Positions 1 through 6,541 of a stretch of 9,859 nucleotides of DNA are shown here, piece after piece. Positions within the stretch are counted from its first letter, which is position 1; each line of letters begins with the position of its first letter. A model generated the notes under the pieces. The model did not search any database, was not told the DNA's origin, and was given only the letters and a program-made list of their open reading frames with translations. The DNA comes from an uncultured Eubacteriales bacterium (GTDB lineage: Bacteria > Bacillota > Clostridia > Oscillospirales > Ruminococcaceae): assembly GCA_959605275.1 (NCBI GenBank), contig CAUHFD010000096.1:1-9859 (forward strand), given 5' to 3'. The translations under genes were made by a program, and so were the position numbers.

Positions 1-87
1 ATCGCTCGTCTAATGACATTTTTTATTCTGTCCGATTTGATATTGCAATTTAGACGGTAAAATAAAGCCTTAGAAATCATTTCTTGT

Positions 88-107
88 TATTGCATTATAT
101 TGCATTT
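88..107. repeat. Tandem 10-bp repeat TATTGCATTA / TATTGCATTT
   Basis: Two adjacent 10-bp copies (88-97 and 98-107) differ only at the last base. A related copy, TATTGCAATT, lies at 41-50, and looser TATTGTA forms occur at 122-128 and 150-156. The tandem copies are one helical turn apart, as for side-by-side protein binding sites, and they overlap a candidate -35 hexamer at 90-95. A chance origin in AT-rich DNA is possible. Confidence 0.55.
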
Positions 108-158
108 CTGTGATAAAATAGTATTGTATTGTCAATAGATGTGATATTTTATTGTAAA
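90..158 (+). promoter_or_regulatory. Candidate sigma-A promoters for the apbE-rnf operon
   Basis: Two overlapping candidates can be read. The first is TTGCAT (90-95), an 18-base spacer and TAAAAT (114-119), with a good -10 and a poor -35. The second is TTGTCA (129-134), an 18-base spacer and TGTAAA (153-158), with a good -35 and a moderate -10. Either would give a leader of roughly 85-125 bases before the apbE start. The AT-rich background makes false matches easy, so the exact promoter is uncertain. Confidence 0.3.
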
Positions 159-251
159 AACGCGTTGTCGCGATATTAGTTTGTGTGAAAACTTGCATGA
201 TATGCGCGGTAATTCATGAGACAATAAAACTGAAAGGATTATAAAGTAATT

Positions 252-1334
252 ATGTCAAAATCAAAAAACAAATATGTGTATCTGATAACGATCCTTTTCG
301 TATTATTAGCTGTGGCTGCTATCGCAACCATAATTGCCTTGAAAAAGCCGGAAAATCAACCGAAAAAAGTGGAGTATACTGCGGTTTCCGCTGAAAAATT
401 TATGATGGATACTTTTGTAAAACAAACTACTTATGACCAATCGGCGGATGCGAAACAGAAGCTGGAAGACATGTTTTCCTATCTGACCGAATTTGAGAAA
501 AAAGTCTCGATGCACTTGTCTGATTCCGAAATTTCAAAGGTCAATCACAGCGCCGGTGTATCGGCGGTAGCGGTATCAGATGAAACTTATCAGTTGCTCA
601 AACGCAGTAAAGAGCTAAGCCTGCAGTCAAACGGGATTTTTGATATTACGATCGGTCCCTTGGTAAAACTTTGGGGGATTACATCGGATTCTCCGCGTGT
701 ACCGGAGGATTCTGAAATTAAGAACTATTTGAAACGGGTGGGCATCTCAAAGCTGTCGCTGAATGATGAGAAAAAAACGGCAAAGCTTACTAATCCGTAT
801 ATGGAAATCGATTTAGGCGGAATTGCGAAAGGATATGCCTGTGATTTAGCAAAGAAAAAATATCAGGAGCTGGGTTTGGATTCGGGCTTGATTTCTTTGG
901 GCGGAAATATTTATTCTTTCGGAACAAAGCCGGATGGTACCGCTTTTATTATCGGACTGCGTGATCCCAGAGGCGAAGATAATGATTTAATGGGAAATCT
1001 GACTGCTCCCGGCAAGGTGGTTGCAACAACCGGAGATTATGAGCGGTATTTTGAGCAGAACGGAAAACGATATCATCATGTACTGGATCCGAAAACCGGA
1101 TATCCGGCCCAAACAGATTTGATAGCGGTGACCATTATTGCCGAAGAAGGGGCTTTGGCGGACTTCCTTTCCACCACTTTCTTTATAGCGGGCAAGGAAG
1201 CAGTGCTGAAGAATCTTGATAATGATAAATTTGATATGATTGCAGTGGACAAAGAAATGAAGGTTTATGTTTCAGAGGGAATGAAGCGTAATTTCCAGTT
1301 GACGAATAAAGAAACCTATCAGCTGGCAGAATAA
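252..1334 (+). CDS. apbE: FAD:protein FMN transferase (ApbE), membrane-anchored or exported
   Basis: A 360-residue ApbE/flavin transferase, which moves FMN from FAD onto a Thr or Ser of target proteins outside the membrane. Residues 8-30 form one hydrophobic segment after a Lys-rich start, fitting an uncleaved anchor or signal peptide; there is no lipobox cysteine there. Family motifs are visible in order: GIFDITIGPLVKLWG (128-142), EIDLGGIAKGYACDLA (185-200), SLGGNIYSFG (215-224), TTGDYERYFE (259-268), RYHHVLDPKTGYP (273-285) and ADFLSTT (303-309), whose Asp304 and Thr residues match the metal/FAD region of the family. Length is normal. An AAAGGA site at 233-238 precedes the ATG by 13 bases. 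It heads the Rnf operon, whose RnfD and RnfG subunits are its expected substrates. Confidence 0.96.
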   Translation: MSKSKNKYVYLITILFVLLAVAAIATIIALKKPENQPKKVEYTAVSAEKFMMDTFVKQTTYDQSADAKQKLEDMFSYLTEFEKKVSMHLSDSEISKVNHSAGVSAVAVSDETYQLLKRSKELSLQSNGIFDITIGPLVKLWGITSDSPRVPEDSEIKNYLKRVGISKLSLNDEKKTAKLTNPYMEIDLGGIAKGYACDLAKKKYQELGLDSGLISLGGNIYSFGTKPDGTAFIIGLRDPRGEDNDLMGNLTAPGKVVATTGDYERYFEQNGKRYHHVLDPKTGYPAQTDLIAVTIIAEEGALADFLSTTFFIAGKEAVLKNLDNDKFDMIAVDKEMKVYVSEGMKRNFQLTNKETYQLAE

Positions 1335-1368
1335 TCCTGTCGAAAGGAAACGCAAACGAGGAATGACA

Positions 1369-1776
1369 ATGAAGAAAGAGGACCGTCTTGACGGCCGTGT
1401 CTTTTTCCGCAGGTCGGATATTGCAGTAGTGGTAATCATACTGTTTACTGCATTAGGTATCTGGGGATGGGGGATGTTTGCCCCGCAGTCGGAAGCAAAA
1501 AAAATTGAGATTATTTGCGACGGAAAATTGACTGACACGATTGCACTCCCTGCTGATGACGATATCATTGCACTCGGTGAGGATGAGCATGTTAAGCTGG
1601 AATTGAAGGATAATAAAATTCGCTTTTTAGAAACAGATTGTCCTGATAAAATTTGTGTTAGAACCGGTTTTATCAGCAAGGTTGGACAATCGGCAGTTTG
1701 TCTGCCCAACCGCATTGTAGTCAAAATCACCGGCGGAAACGGAAATGAAACCGGTGTAGACGGAATTGCCGGATAG
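1369..1776 (+). CDS. NusG domain II-containing small membrane-anchored protein
   Basis: A 135-residue protein: a charged N-terminus, one transmembrane helix (about residues 18-37), then a single NusG-II-like beta domain likely outside the membrane. The family signature is clear: DCPDKICVRTG (residues 90-100), then AVCLPNRIVVKI (109-120). The three cysteines (91, 96, 111) are all in these motifs and could form a disulfide or bind a metal or cofactor. An upstream ATG at 1363 lies only one base after the GAGG site (1358-1361), whereas the ATG at 1369 is seven bases away, so I chose 1369. It starts 34 bases after apbE. It is not the transcription factor NusG, as no NGN domain is present. From memory, proteins of this type occur in flavin-based extracellular electron transfer loci (EetA); its exact function is unknown. 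Confidence 0.88.
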   Translation: MKKEDRLDGRVFFRRSDIAVVVIILFTALGIWGWGMFAPQSEAKKIEIICDGKLTDTIALPADDDIIALGEDEHVKLELKDNKIRFLETDCPDKICVRTGFISKVGQSAVCLPNRIVVKITGGNGNETGVDGIAG

Positions 1777-1796
1777 AGCTGCATATCAAGAAAATG

Positions 1797-1808
1797 CTTT
1801 CCGGAAAG
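1797..1808. repeat. 12-bp perfect palindrome overlapping the next gene's ribosome binding site
   Basis: CTTTCCGGAAAG reads the same on both strands, and its right half supplies the GGAAAGG part of the ribosome binding site before the start at 1822. As RNA it could fold as a four-bp stem with a CCGG loop, which is weak. It may be coincidental. Confidence 0.3.
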
Positions 1809-1821
1809 GCGGGCGCCAGTG

Positions 1822-2340
1822 ATGAAGAAGATACAATATATTACGACAATGGGGCTTTTTTTTGCATTGGCATTGGTGCTCTCGGCCCTGGAGGGATTGC
1901 TTCCTCCCATGCCTTTTCTGCCCCCGGGCGTTAAACTGGGGCTTTCCAATATTGTTACAATGTATTGTCTGTTATATTTAGGAGTCGGTTCTGCTTATGC
2001 GGTGGTGGTGCTCAAGTCAACTTTTGTATTCATTACCAGAGGTGCAACAGCTTTTTTTATGAGCTTTTGCGGCGGCTTGGCTGCGGTTACGGTAATGATG
2101 GTCCTGCTGTTACCGAAACGGTATCCGGTTTCCGTTTTTTTAATGAGTGTTTCCGGAGCTGTTTGTCATAATTTAGGACAGCTCGCTGTGGCAGCAGTGC
2201 TAATTGGCAGTTTTGCGGCATTTGCTTATCTGCCGATTCTGTTGATTTCCGGAGTATTAATGGGAACGGTAACAGGAATTGTGATGAAAACAGTTTTGCC
2301 GGCAATCGGCAAATTGAATTTATCCAAAAACGGAACATGA
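1822..2340 (+). CDS. Gx transporter family / heptaprenyl diphosphate synthase component I-like membrane protein
   Basis: A 172-residue, highly hydrophobic protein with about five to six membrane segments. Recognisable family features are LPPGVKLGLSNIV (residues 33-45), an Arg in FITRGATAFFMSFCGG (70-85), and GAVCHNLGQL (112-121). The family (Pfam Hpre_diP_synt_I) was named from isoprenoid synthase annotation, but the proteins look like integral membrane transporters related to ECF S-components; some are proposed to act with flavin or quinone systems. GTG at 1819 immediately precedes ATG at 1822 in frame; I chose the ATG, eight bases after GGCGGG. It sits between the NusG-II gene and the acetyltransferase in the Rnf operon. 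From memory this family corresponds to EetB in extracellular electron transfer loci; a role in moving flavin or quinone to the outside is inference. No polyprenyl synthetase gene is adjacent. Confidence 0.85.
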   Translation: MKKIQYITTMGLFFALALVLSALEGLLPPMPFLPPGVKLGLSNIVTMYCLLYLGVGSAYAVVVLKSTFVFITRGATAFFMSFCGGLAAVTVMMVLLLPKRYPVSVFLMSVSGAVCHNLGQLAVAAVLIGSFAAFAYLPILLISGVLMGTVTGIVMKTVLPAIGKLNLSKNGT

Positions 2341-2366
2341 AGTGAGGGAAAGGAAAATATTTACTT

Positions 2367-2828
2367 GTGGATTGGAAAATCAGAGCTTATCAAAGATCGG
2401 ATGTCCGTGAAATTATGCAGTTGTTTTGGGATACTGTGCACACTGTTAATCGGGCAGATTACAGTGAGCAGCAATTAGATGCATGGGCACCAAAAACGAT
2501 GGCATTGAAACAGTGGGAAAATTCACTTGCGATACATCACAGTATTGTGGTAGAATATAAAGGTATCATTATAGGTTTCGGAGATATCATCTTGACGGGA
2601 TATCTGGATCGGCTGTATGTTCATAAAGATTATCAGCGGATGGGAGTCGGAACCGCGATTGCCGACCATCTGGAACAGTACGCGGCAGATTGCAGAATAC
2701 CGGTGATTACTACCGATGCTTCTATTACAGCAAAACCGTTTTTTGAAAAGCGCGGATATCGAACGGTTAGAGAACAAACGGTGATACGTCGTGGTCAAGC
2801 ATTAACAAATTATAGGATGGAACTTTAA
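2367..2828 (+). CDS. GNAT family N-acetyltransferase (YafP-like)
   Basis: A 153-residue single-domain acetyltransferase using acetyl-CoA. The acetyl-CoA pyrophosphate-binding motif is at residues 90-97 (QRMGVGTA), preceded by the strand GYLDRLYVHKDY (78-89). The ending SITAKPFFEKRGY (119-131) and the WDTVHTVNRADYSEQQLDAWAP stretch near residues 21-42 match the YafP-like subgroup as I remember it. The substrate cannot be told from sequence. The start is GTG at 2367; the best ribosome site, AAAGGA at 2349-2354, is 12 bases upstream. It lies 26 bases after the Gx-family gene and 49 before rnfC, co-oriented, so it is probably co-transcribed with rnf. There is no known need for an acetyltransferase in Rnf assembly, so its place here may be incidental. 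Confidence 0.88.
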   Translation: MDWKIRAYQRSDVREIMQLFWDTVHTVNRADYSEQQLDAWAPKTMALKQWENSLAIHHSIVVEYKGIIIGFGDIILTGYLDRLYVHKDYQRMGVGTAIADHLEQYAADCRIPVITTDASITAKPFFEKRGYRTVREQTVIRRGQALTNYRMEL

Positions 2829-2877
2829 AGATACGGTCATAAATTTGAATGAACAGATAGAAAGGTGAACATAGAGC

Positions 2878-4191
2878 ATGGCGATTATAAAAAGCAGAAA
2901 GGTACTGCCGGGAGTGCATTTAAAGCATGCTAAAAACACGTCGGAATTAAATACGGTACCATTGCCGCTACCGCAGTTTGTCCGAATTCCAATGCAGCAG
3001 CACATGGGACAGGAATCTATTCCGACTGTATCGGTAGGCGATACGGTTTATGTGGGACAGAAAATCGGTGACAGTACTGCTCAAATGGGGATTCCGATGC
3101 ATTCGAGTGTGTCCGGCACAGTAAAAAGAATCGAAGATTGTTTAACCTCCGGAGGAAAGTTTGTTAAGGCGGTTGTCATTGAAACGGACGGAAAACAGAC
3201 ACCTTTCCCGGAACTTGCTCCGCCTCAGGTATCCAATCGGGCAGAATTTATCGCGGCAGTACGGGAAAGCGGTTTGTCCGGTTTGGGCGGCGCCGGCTTC
3301 CCGACTCATATGAAACTTGATTACAAAAATATTGATCAGGTGGACACCTTGATTATCAACGGAGCGGAGTGTGAGCCCTATATTACTTCCGATTATCGGG
3401 AATGTATGGAGCATCCCCAGGACATTGCGGACGGAATTAAACTTGTGATGAGTTATCTTTCGCTGACAAAATGTGTTATTGGTATTGAGAATAACAAGCC
3501 GAAAGCAATTGCTTTATTGTCCGAAGTAACCGATTCGATGAGCGGCGTATCGGTAATGCCTCTGAAAAGTCGTTATCCGCAGGGAGCGGAAAAGGTATTG
3601 GTTTACAGCGCAACCGGAAAAGTGATTGAAGAGGGACAACTGCCGGCAGATTGCGGCGTGATTGTCATGAATATTTCTACCGTTTCCGCTTTGTCAAAGT
3701 ATTTTAAAACAGGGATGCCGCTCATTTCCAGACGGTTAACCGTGGATGGAGATGCGGTGTCTCAACCAAAAAATATTGAAGTACCGTTGGGTGTTTCGAT
3801 TCGGGATGTATTGGAGTTTTGCGGCTGCAATCCCGAGGATTGCAGGGAAATTTTAATGGGCGGACCGATGATGGGTATTTCGGTTCCGGATGTGGATTTG
3901 CCGATTATTAAAAACAACAATGCCATTTTGGCATTTAAGAACAGCCAATTGTCCTACACCAAAACAACCGCATGCATTCGATGTGGGAAGTGTACGCGTG
4001 TTTGTCCGGTGAAACTGATGCCGGCCGCATTGGAACGGGCATATGATAACCGCAATTCTGAGGCATTAAAGAGTTTGAAAGTGAATTTGTGTATTAATTG
4101 CGGATGCTGTTCTTATATTTGTCCCGCCAAACGGGATCTTGCAGCAAAAAATCAGCTTGCCAAGGCAATGCTGCGGGAGAAAAAAGGATAA
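2878..4191 (+). CDS. rnfC: Rnf complex subunit C (NAD/FMN site, two 4Fe-4S clusters)
   Basis: A 437-residue peripheral subunit of the ferredoxin:NAD+ oxidoreductase, acting on the cytoplasmic face where NAD is bound and electrons pass through FMN and Fe-S clusters. The N-terminal barrel-like part (about 1-110) leads to the glycine-rich nucleotide/FMN motif GLGGAGFPTHMKL (135-147) and INGAECEPYITSD (160-172). Two ferredoxin motifs follow: Cys366, 369, 372, 376 and Cys405, 408, 411, 415, each CX2CX2CX3C followed by Pro. The length is that of Firmicute RnfC, without the long Ala-rich C-terminal extension of enterobacterial RsxC. AAAGG at 2861-2865 supports the ATG. It is the first of six rnf genes in the usual Firmicute order. 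Confidence 0.97.
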   Translation: MAIIKSRKVLPGVHLKHAKNTSELNTVPLPLPQFVRIPMQQHMGQESIPTVSVGDTVYVGQKIGDSTAQMGIPMHSSVSGTVKRIEDCLTSGGKFVKAVVIETDGKQTPFPELAPPQVSNRAEFIAAVRESGLSGLGGAGFPTHMKLDYKNIDQVDTLIINGAECEPYITSDYRECMEHPQDIADGIKLVMSYLSLTKCVIGIENNKPKAIALLSEVTDSMSGVSVMPLKSRYPQGAEKVLVYSATGKVIEEGQLPADCGVIVMNISTVSALSKYFKTGMPLISRRLTVDGDAVSQPKNIEVPLGVSIRDVLEFCGCNPEDCREILMGGPMMGISVPDVDLPIIKNNNAILAFKNSQLSYTKTTACIRCGKCTRVCPVKLMPAALERAYDNRNSEALKSLKVNLCINCGCCSYICPAKRDLAAKNQLAKAMLREKKG

Positions 4192-4206
4192 CTTTGCTTT
4201 TTGCTC

Positions 4207-4222
4207 ACAGGGATAGTCCTGT
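4207..4222 (+). other. Small hairpin in the rnfC-rnfD gap
   Basis: ACAGG (4207-4211) and CCTGT (4218-4222) can pair with a six-base loop, followed by AATTTTC. It is too weak for a convincing terminator but could modestly attenuate or protect the transcript between rnfC and rnfD. Confidence 0.3.
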
Positions 4223-4249
4223 AATTTTCATAAAAAGGGTGAATACATT

Positions 4250-5206
4250 TTGAGTCAATTAACTGTTGCCGCGTCGCCCCATTTCCGAAGCGGAAATTCC
4301 ACTGCAAAAATTATGCTGGATGTGATTATTGCGCTCTGTCCTGCACTGATTGCCGGCGCAATCGTATTCGGATGGCGCGCTTTGTTGGTCGTTGCAGTCT
4401 GTATCCTGTCTTGTATTGTGTTTGAGTATTTGTCTCGGCTTGTGATGAAGCGGGATAATACAATCGGCGATTTGAGTGCGGTGGTTACGGGAATGCTGCT
4501 TGCGTTTAATCTTCCGGTTACCATTCCGTTGTGGATGGCAGTTATCGGCTGTTTTATTGCCATCGTGATTGTAAAACAGCTTTTTGGCGGAATCGGGCAG
4601 AATTTTGCCAATCCTGCCATTACAGCCCGCATTGTATTAATGATTTCATTTACAACCCAGATGACTCATTGGGCACAGCCGTTTTTTTATCAAAATTCAG
4701 GTGTGGATGCGATAACAACAGCAACGCCGCTTACTCTGATAACTACTCCGGACAAGCTGCCCTCACTGCTGGAGATGTTTCTCGGCGCCAAGGGAGGATG
4801 TATCGGCGAAGTCAGCGGACTGGCTTTGCTGATAGGTGGCGTATATCTGATCGTAAAACGGGTGATCAGTCCCACGATACCGCTTGTATTTATCGGAACG
4901 GTCTTTGTGTTCTCCGCGTTGTTTGGTGCACAGCCGGTATATCAATTACTGTCAGGCGGTTTAATGCTGGGAGCTATTTTTATGGCGACTGATTACAGTA
5001 CCTCGCCGATTACGGAATGGGGAAAAATAATTTTCGGTTTTGGCTGTGGTTTTATCACAGTGATGATCCGGGTGTTCGGTTCTTATCCCGAAGGCGTATC
5101 ATTTTCTATTTTGTTTATGAATATATTGGTGCCTTATATTGATAAGGCAACTGTTTCCAGACCGGTGGGCGGAAAAAAACAGCCAAAACCGGCGAAACAG
5201 GAATAG
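4250..5206 (+). CDS. rnfD: Rnf complex subunit D (membrane flavoprotein)
   Basis: A 318-residue integral membrane subunit, homologous to NqrB, with about ten hydrophobic segments. The conserved start motif SPHFRS is at residues 9-14, and QNFANPAITARI at 117-128. The ApbE acceptor motif is VDAITTATPL (152-161): Asp153, Thr156, Ala158 and Thr159, with Thr159 the predicted covalent FMN site. The position after Thr156 is Thr157 where many family members have Gly or Ser. The only fitting start is TTG at 4250, 10 bases after AAGGG (4235-4239); the SPHFRS motif begins at residue 9, as expected for the family, so the start is sound. The tail GGKKQPKPAKQE is basic and likely cytoplasmic. It starts 58 bases after rnfC. 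Confidence 0.96.
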   Translation: MSQLTVAASPHFRSGNSTAKIMLDVIIALCPALIAGAIVFGWRALLVVAVCILSCIVFEYLSRLVMKRDNTIGDLSAVVTGMLLAFNLPVTIPLWMAVIGCFIAIVIVKQLFGGIGQNFANPAITARIVLMISFTTQMTHWAQPFFYQNSGVDAITTATPLTLITTPDKLPSLLEMFLGAKGGCIGEVSGLALLIGGVYLIVKRVISPTIPLVFIGTVFVFSALFGAQPVYQLLSGGLMLGAIFMATDYSTSPITEWGKIIFGFGCGFITVMIRVFGSYPEGVSFSILFMNILVPYIDKATVSRPVGGKKQPKPAKQE

Positions 5207-5224
5207 CGGGAGCACAGTATCACT

Positions 5225-5272
5225 ATGTTTGGAAAGGAATTGCCGCTTCGGGTACGGCATGTGAATGGATAA
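5225..5272 (+). CDS. Possible 15-codon upstream ORF abutting rnfG
   Basis: ATG at 5225 opens a frame for MFGKELPLRVRHVNG, ending at TAA 5270-5272, directly followed by the rnfG ATG at 5273 in the same frame. A GGGAG site at 5208-5212 lies 12 bases before this ATG, whereas rnfG has only a poorly placed GGA three bases before its start. A hairpin TGCCG/CGGCA (5241-5245 with 5255-5259) lies inside. It could be a leader peptide that carries ribosomes onto rnfG, or a chance frame. No family is recognised. Confidence 0.3.
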   Translation: MFGKELPLRVRHVNG

Positions 5273-5827
5273 ATGAAAATTGTAAGAGATATCATAAGAC
5301 CGGTTGTGGTTCTGGTAGTGATTACGTTAGTGGTGTCAGCGGCATTGGCGCTGACTTATCAGCTTACCAAGCCGGAAGAAGGCACCGCCGGACCTGATAT
5401 GGAACTGATAGGGACAGCCGGCAAAGAGGCTATGCCGGAGGCGGACGGGTTTACACAGCTTGATCAGACAGCAGAGGGAGCAGTCTATATGTTCCGTGCG
5501 GACAATGGCGCGGGTATTTTGATTCAGGGAGAAACCTCGGGGTATGACGGACCGATCAGCTTCTTGATTGGCTTTGACGCACAAGGTGCCATTACCGGCA
5601 TTAAGGTGTTGTCTCATACCGAAACGCCTGGACTCGGCGGAAATATTGAAACGAAAGAGTTTACCGACCGCTTTATCGGAAAAACCGGAGATGTTGGCGT
5701 GAAAACCGGAGATGCCAATGAAATTGACGCTATTACCGGTGCGACGATTTCTTCCAAAGCAATGTGCACCGGAGTAAATCAGGCACGGCTTGCATTTGAG
5801 GCGGTAAAGGGGGAATTATCGAAATGA
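5273..5827 (+). CDS. rnfG: Rnf complex subunit G (covalent FMN subunit)
   Basis: A 184-residue subunit with one N-terminal transmembrane helix (about residues 9-29) and an extracytoplasmic FMN-binding domain, homologous to NqrC. The family motif SHTETPGLGG is at 114-123 and the flavinylation motif DAITGATISS at 152-161; Thr158 is the predicted phosphoester-FMN residue attached by ApbE. Cys165 lies just after. The start is fixed by an in-frame TAA directly before the ATG, and no strong ribosome binding site sits at the usual distance; AAAGGAA at 5233-5239 is 33 bases upstream, beyond a small hairpin. Its stop codon overlaps the rnfE start by four bases (ATGA), indicating translational coupling. 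Confidence 0.97.
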   Translation: MKIVRDIIRPVVVLVVITLVVSAALALTYQLTKPEEGTAGPDMELIGTAGKEAMPEADGFTQLDQTAEGAVYMFRADNGAGILIQGETSGYDGPISFLIGFDAQGAITGIKVLSHTETPGLGGNIETKEFTDRFIGKTGDVGVKTGDANEIDAITGATISSKAMCTGVNQARLAFEAVKGELSK

Positions 5828-6486
5828 GTTACATGAAGACCTTCACAAAGGGCTTGATTAAGGAAAATCCGACGTTGGTAATGTTGTTGGGATTATGTCC
5901 TTCTCTTGCGGTGACAACACTGGTTCAAAACGGAATCGGCATGGGGTTGGCTGCAACTTTTGTTCTGCTTGGCTCTAATATCGTGATTTCGTTGCTGAAA
6001 AACGTCATACCGAAAGAGGTGCGGCTGCCTTCTTTTATCGTTATCATTGCGGGATTTGTTACGATTATCAGCTTTTTCATGCAGAAATATCTGCCTGATT
6101 TGTATCAGGCATTGGGTGTGTTTTTGTCGCTGATTGTGGTAAACTGTATTATTTTAGCCCGTGCTGAAGTGTTTGCCAGCAAGAATAATATCCGCGCTTC
6201 CATCTGCGACGCTTTGGGGATGGGACTGGGCTTTACACTAGCTTTGGTGGCAATCAGCACGGTGAGAGAAATTTTAGGGCTCGGGACCTGGTTTGGGCTG
6301 CCGATCACAAAAGGATTGATTGAGCCGATGACTTTCTTTATTACACCGGCAGGCGGATTTTTTGTGTTTGCAATCATGGTTGCACTGGTGAATCTGTTGT
6401 CTAAATGCAGACTTAGTAAAAAAGAATTCGGTTGTGAGAGCTGCCAGGGCGGCTGCGAAGGCTGCGCTGCCGGCAAGCAGGCATAA
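5824..6486 (+). CDS. rnfE: Rnf complex subunit E (membrane subunit, Cys-rich tail)
   Basis: A 220-residue integral membrane subunit of the RnfA/RnfE (NqrD/NqrE) family with about six helices. With RnfA it forms the pseudo-symmetric core holding a membrane [2Fe-2S] cluster; Cys25 in LGLCPSLAVT (22-31) and Cys108 in VVNCIILARAE (105-115) are the expected ligands from this subunit. DALGMGLGFTLAL (129-141) is also typical. The C-terminus departs from the plain family core: after the last helix, residues 204-214 read CESCQGGCEGC, a CX2CX3CX2C pattern, then AAGKQA. That tail follows a Lys-containing segment and is probably cytoplasmic. AAGGGGG (5807-5813) lies 10 bases before the ATG. Confidence 0.96.
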   Translation: MSYMKTFTKGLIKENPTLVMLLGLCPSLAVTTLVQNGIGMGLAATFVLLGSNIVISLLKNVIPKEVRLPSFIVIIAGFVTIISFFMQKYLPDLYQALGVFLSLIVVNCIILARAEVFASKNNIRASICDALGMGLGFTLALVAISTVREILGLGTWFGLPITKGLIEPMTFFITPAGGFFVFAIMVALVNLLSKCRLSKKEFGCESCQGGCEGCAAGKQA

Positions 6487-6500
6487 TTGTGAGAAAAAGC

Positions 6501-6541
6501 GAATCTTCCGATTCATTACAGAAAGGAATGGAATCTGATTC
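6501..6541 (+). promoter_or_regulatory. Paired GAATC/GATTC palindromes around the rnfA ribosome binding site
   Basis: GAATC-TTCC-GATTC (6501-6514) and GAATC-T-GATTC (6531-6541) flank the rnfA site AAAGGA (6522-6527), and the second runs into the ATG at 6542. Their arms can pair with each other in more than one way, including GATTC 6510-6514 with GAATC 6531-6535, which would put the ribosome binding site in a loop. TTCC 6506-6509 could also pair with GGAA at 6525-6528. A translational switch is possible but unproven. Confidence 0.35.

Larger units (their letters stand above)
1..251. promoter_or_regulatory. AT-rich leader upstream of apbE, no convincing gene
   Basis: No supportable gene is seen here. 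On the minus strand an ATG at 19-17 would open a reading frame of six codons before the window edge (MSLDER), which could be the start of a divergent gene but has only a weak ribosome binding site. On the plus strand two frames are open from the edge but stop at 51-53 and 58-60. The stretch is far more AT-rich than the genes. It contains TATTGCA-like repeats, a GC-rich mini inverted repeat CGCG-TTGT-CGCG at 161-172, and GCAT-GAT-ATGC at 195-205. It most likely holds the promoter and 5' leader of the apbE-rnf operon. Confidence 0.6.

Noticed and set aside
181..200. Possible Rex (NADH-sensing repressor) operator beginning TTGTG
   Set aside because: The right half-site CACAA is missing, so the palindrome expected for Rex is not present.
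1369..1776. Transcription elongation factor NusG
   Set aside because: Only a domain II-like fold with a membrane anchor is present; the NGN domain and KOW motif arrangement of NusG are absent.
1272..1949. Minus-strand open frame of 225 codons
   Set aside because: It is antisense to the well-supported NusG-II gene and the start of the Gx-family gene, has no family resemblance, and its composition (Ser/Pro/Arg-rich) is typical of a shadow frame.
4531..4992. Plus-strand open frame of 153 codons within rnfD
   Set aside because: It is in another frame of the well-supported rnfD gene and is Cys/Arg-rich in the way of a frame-shifted read.
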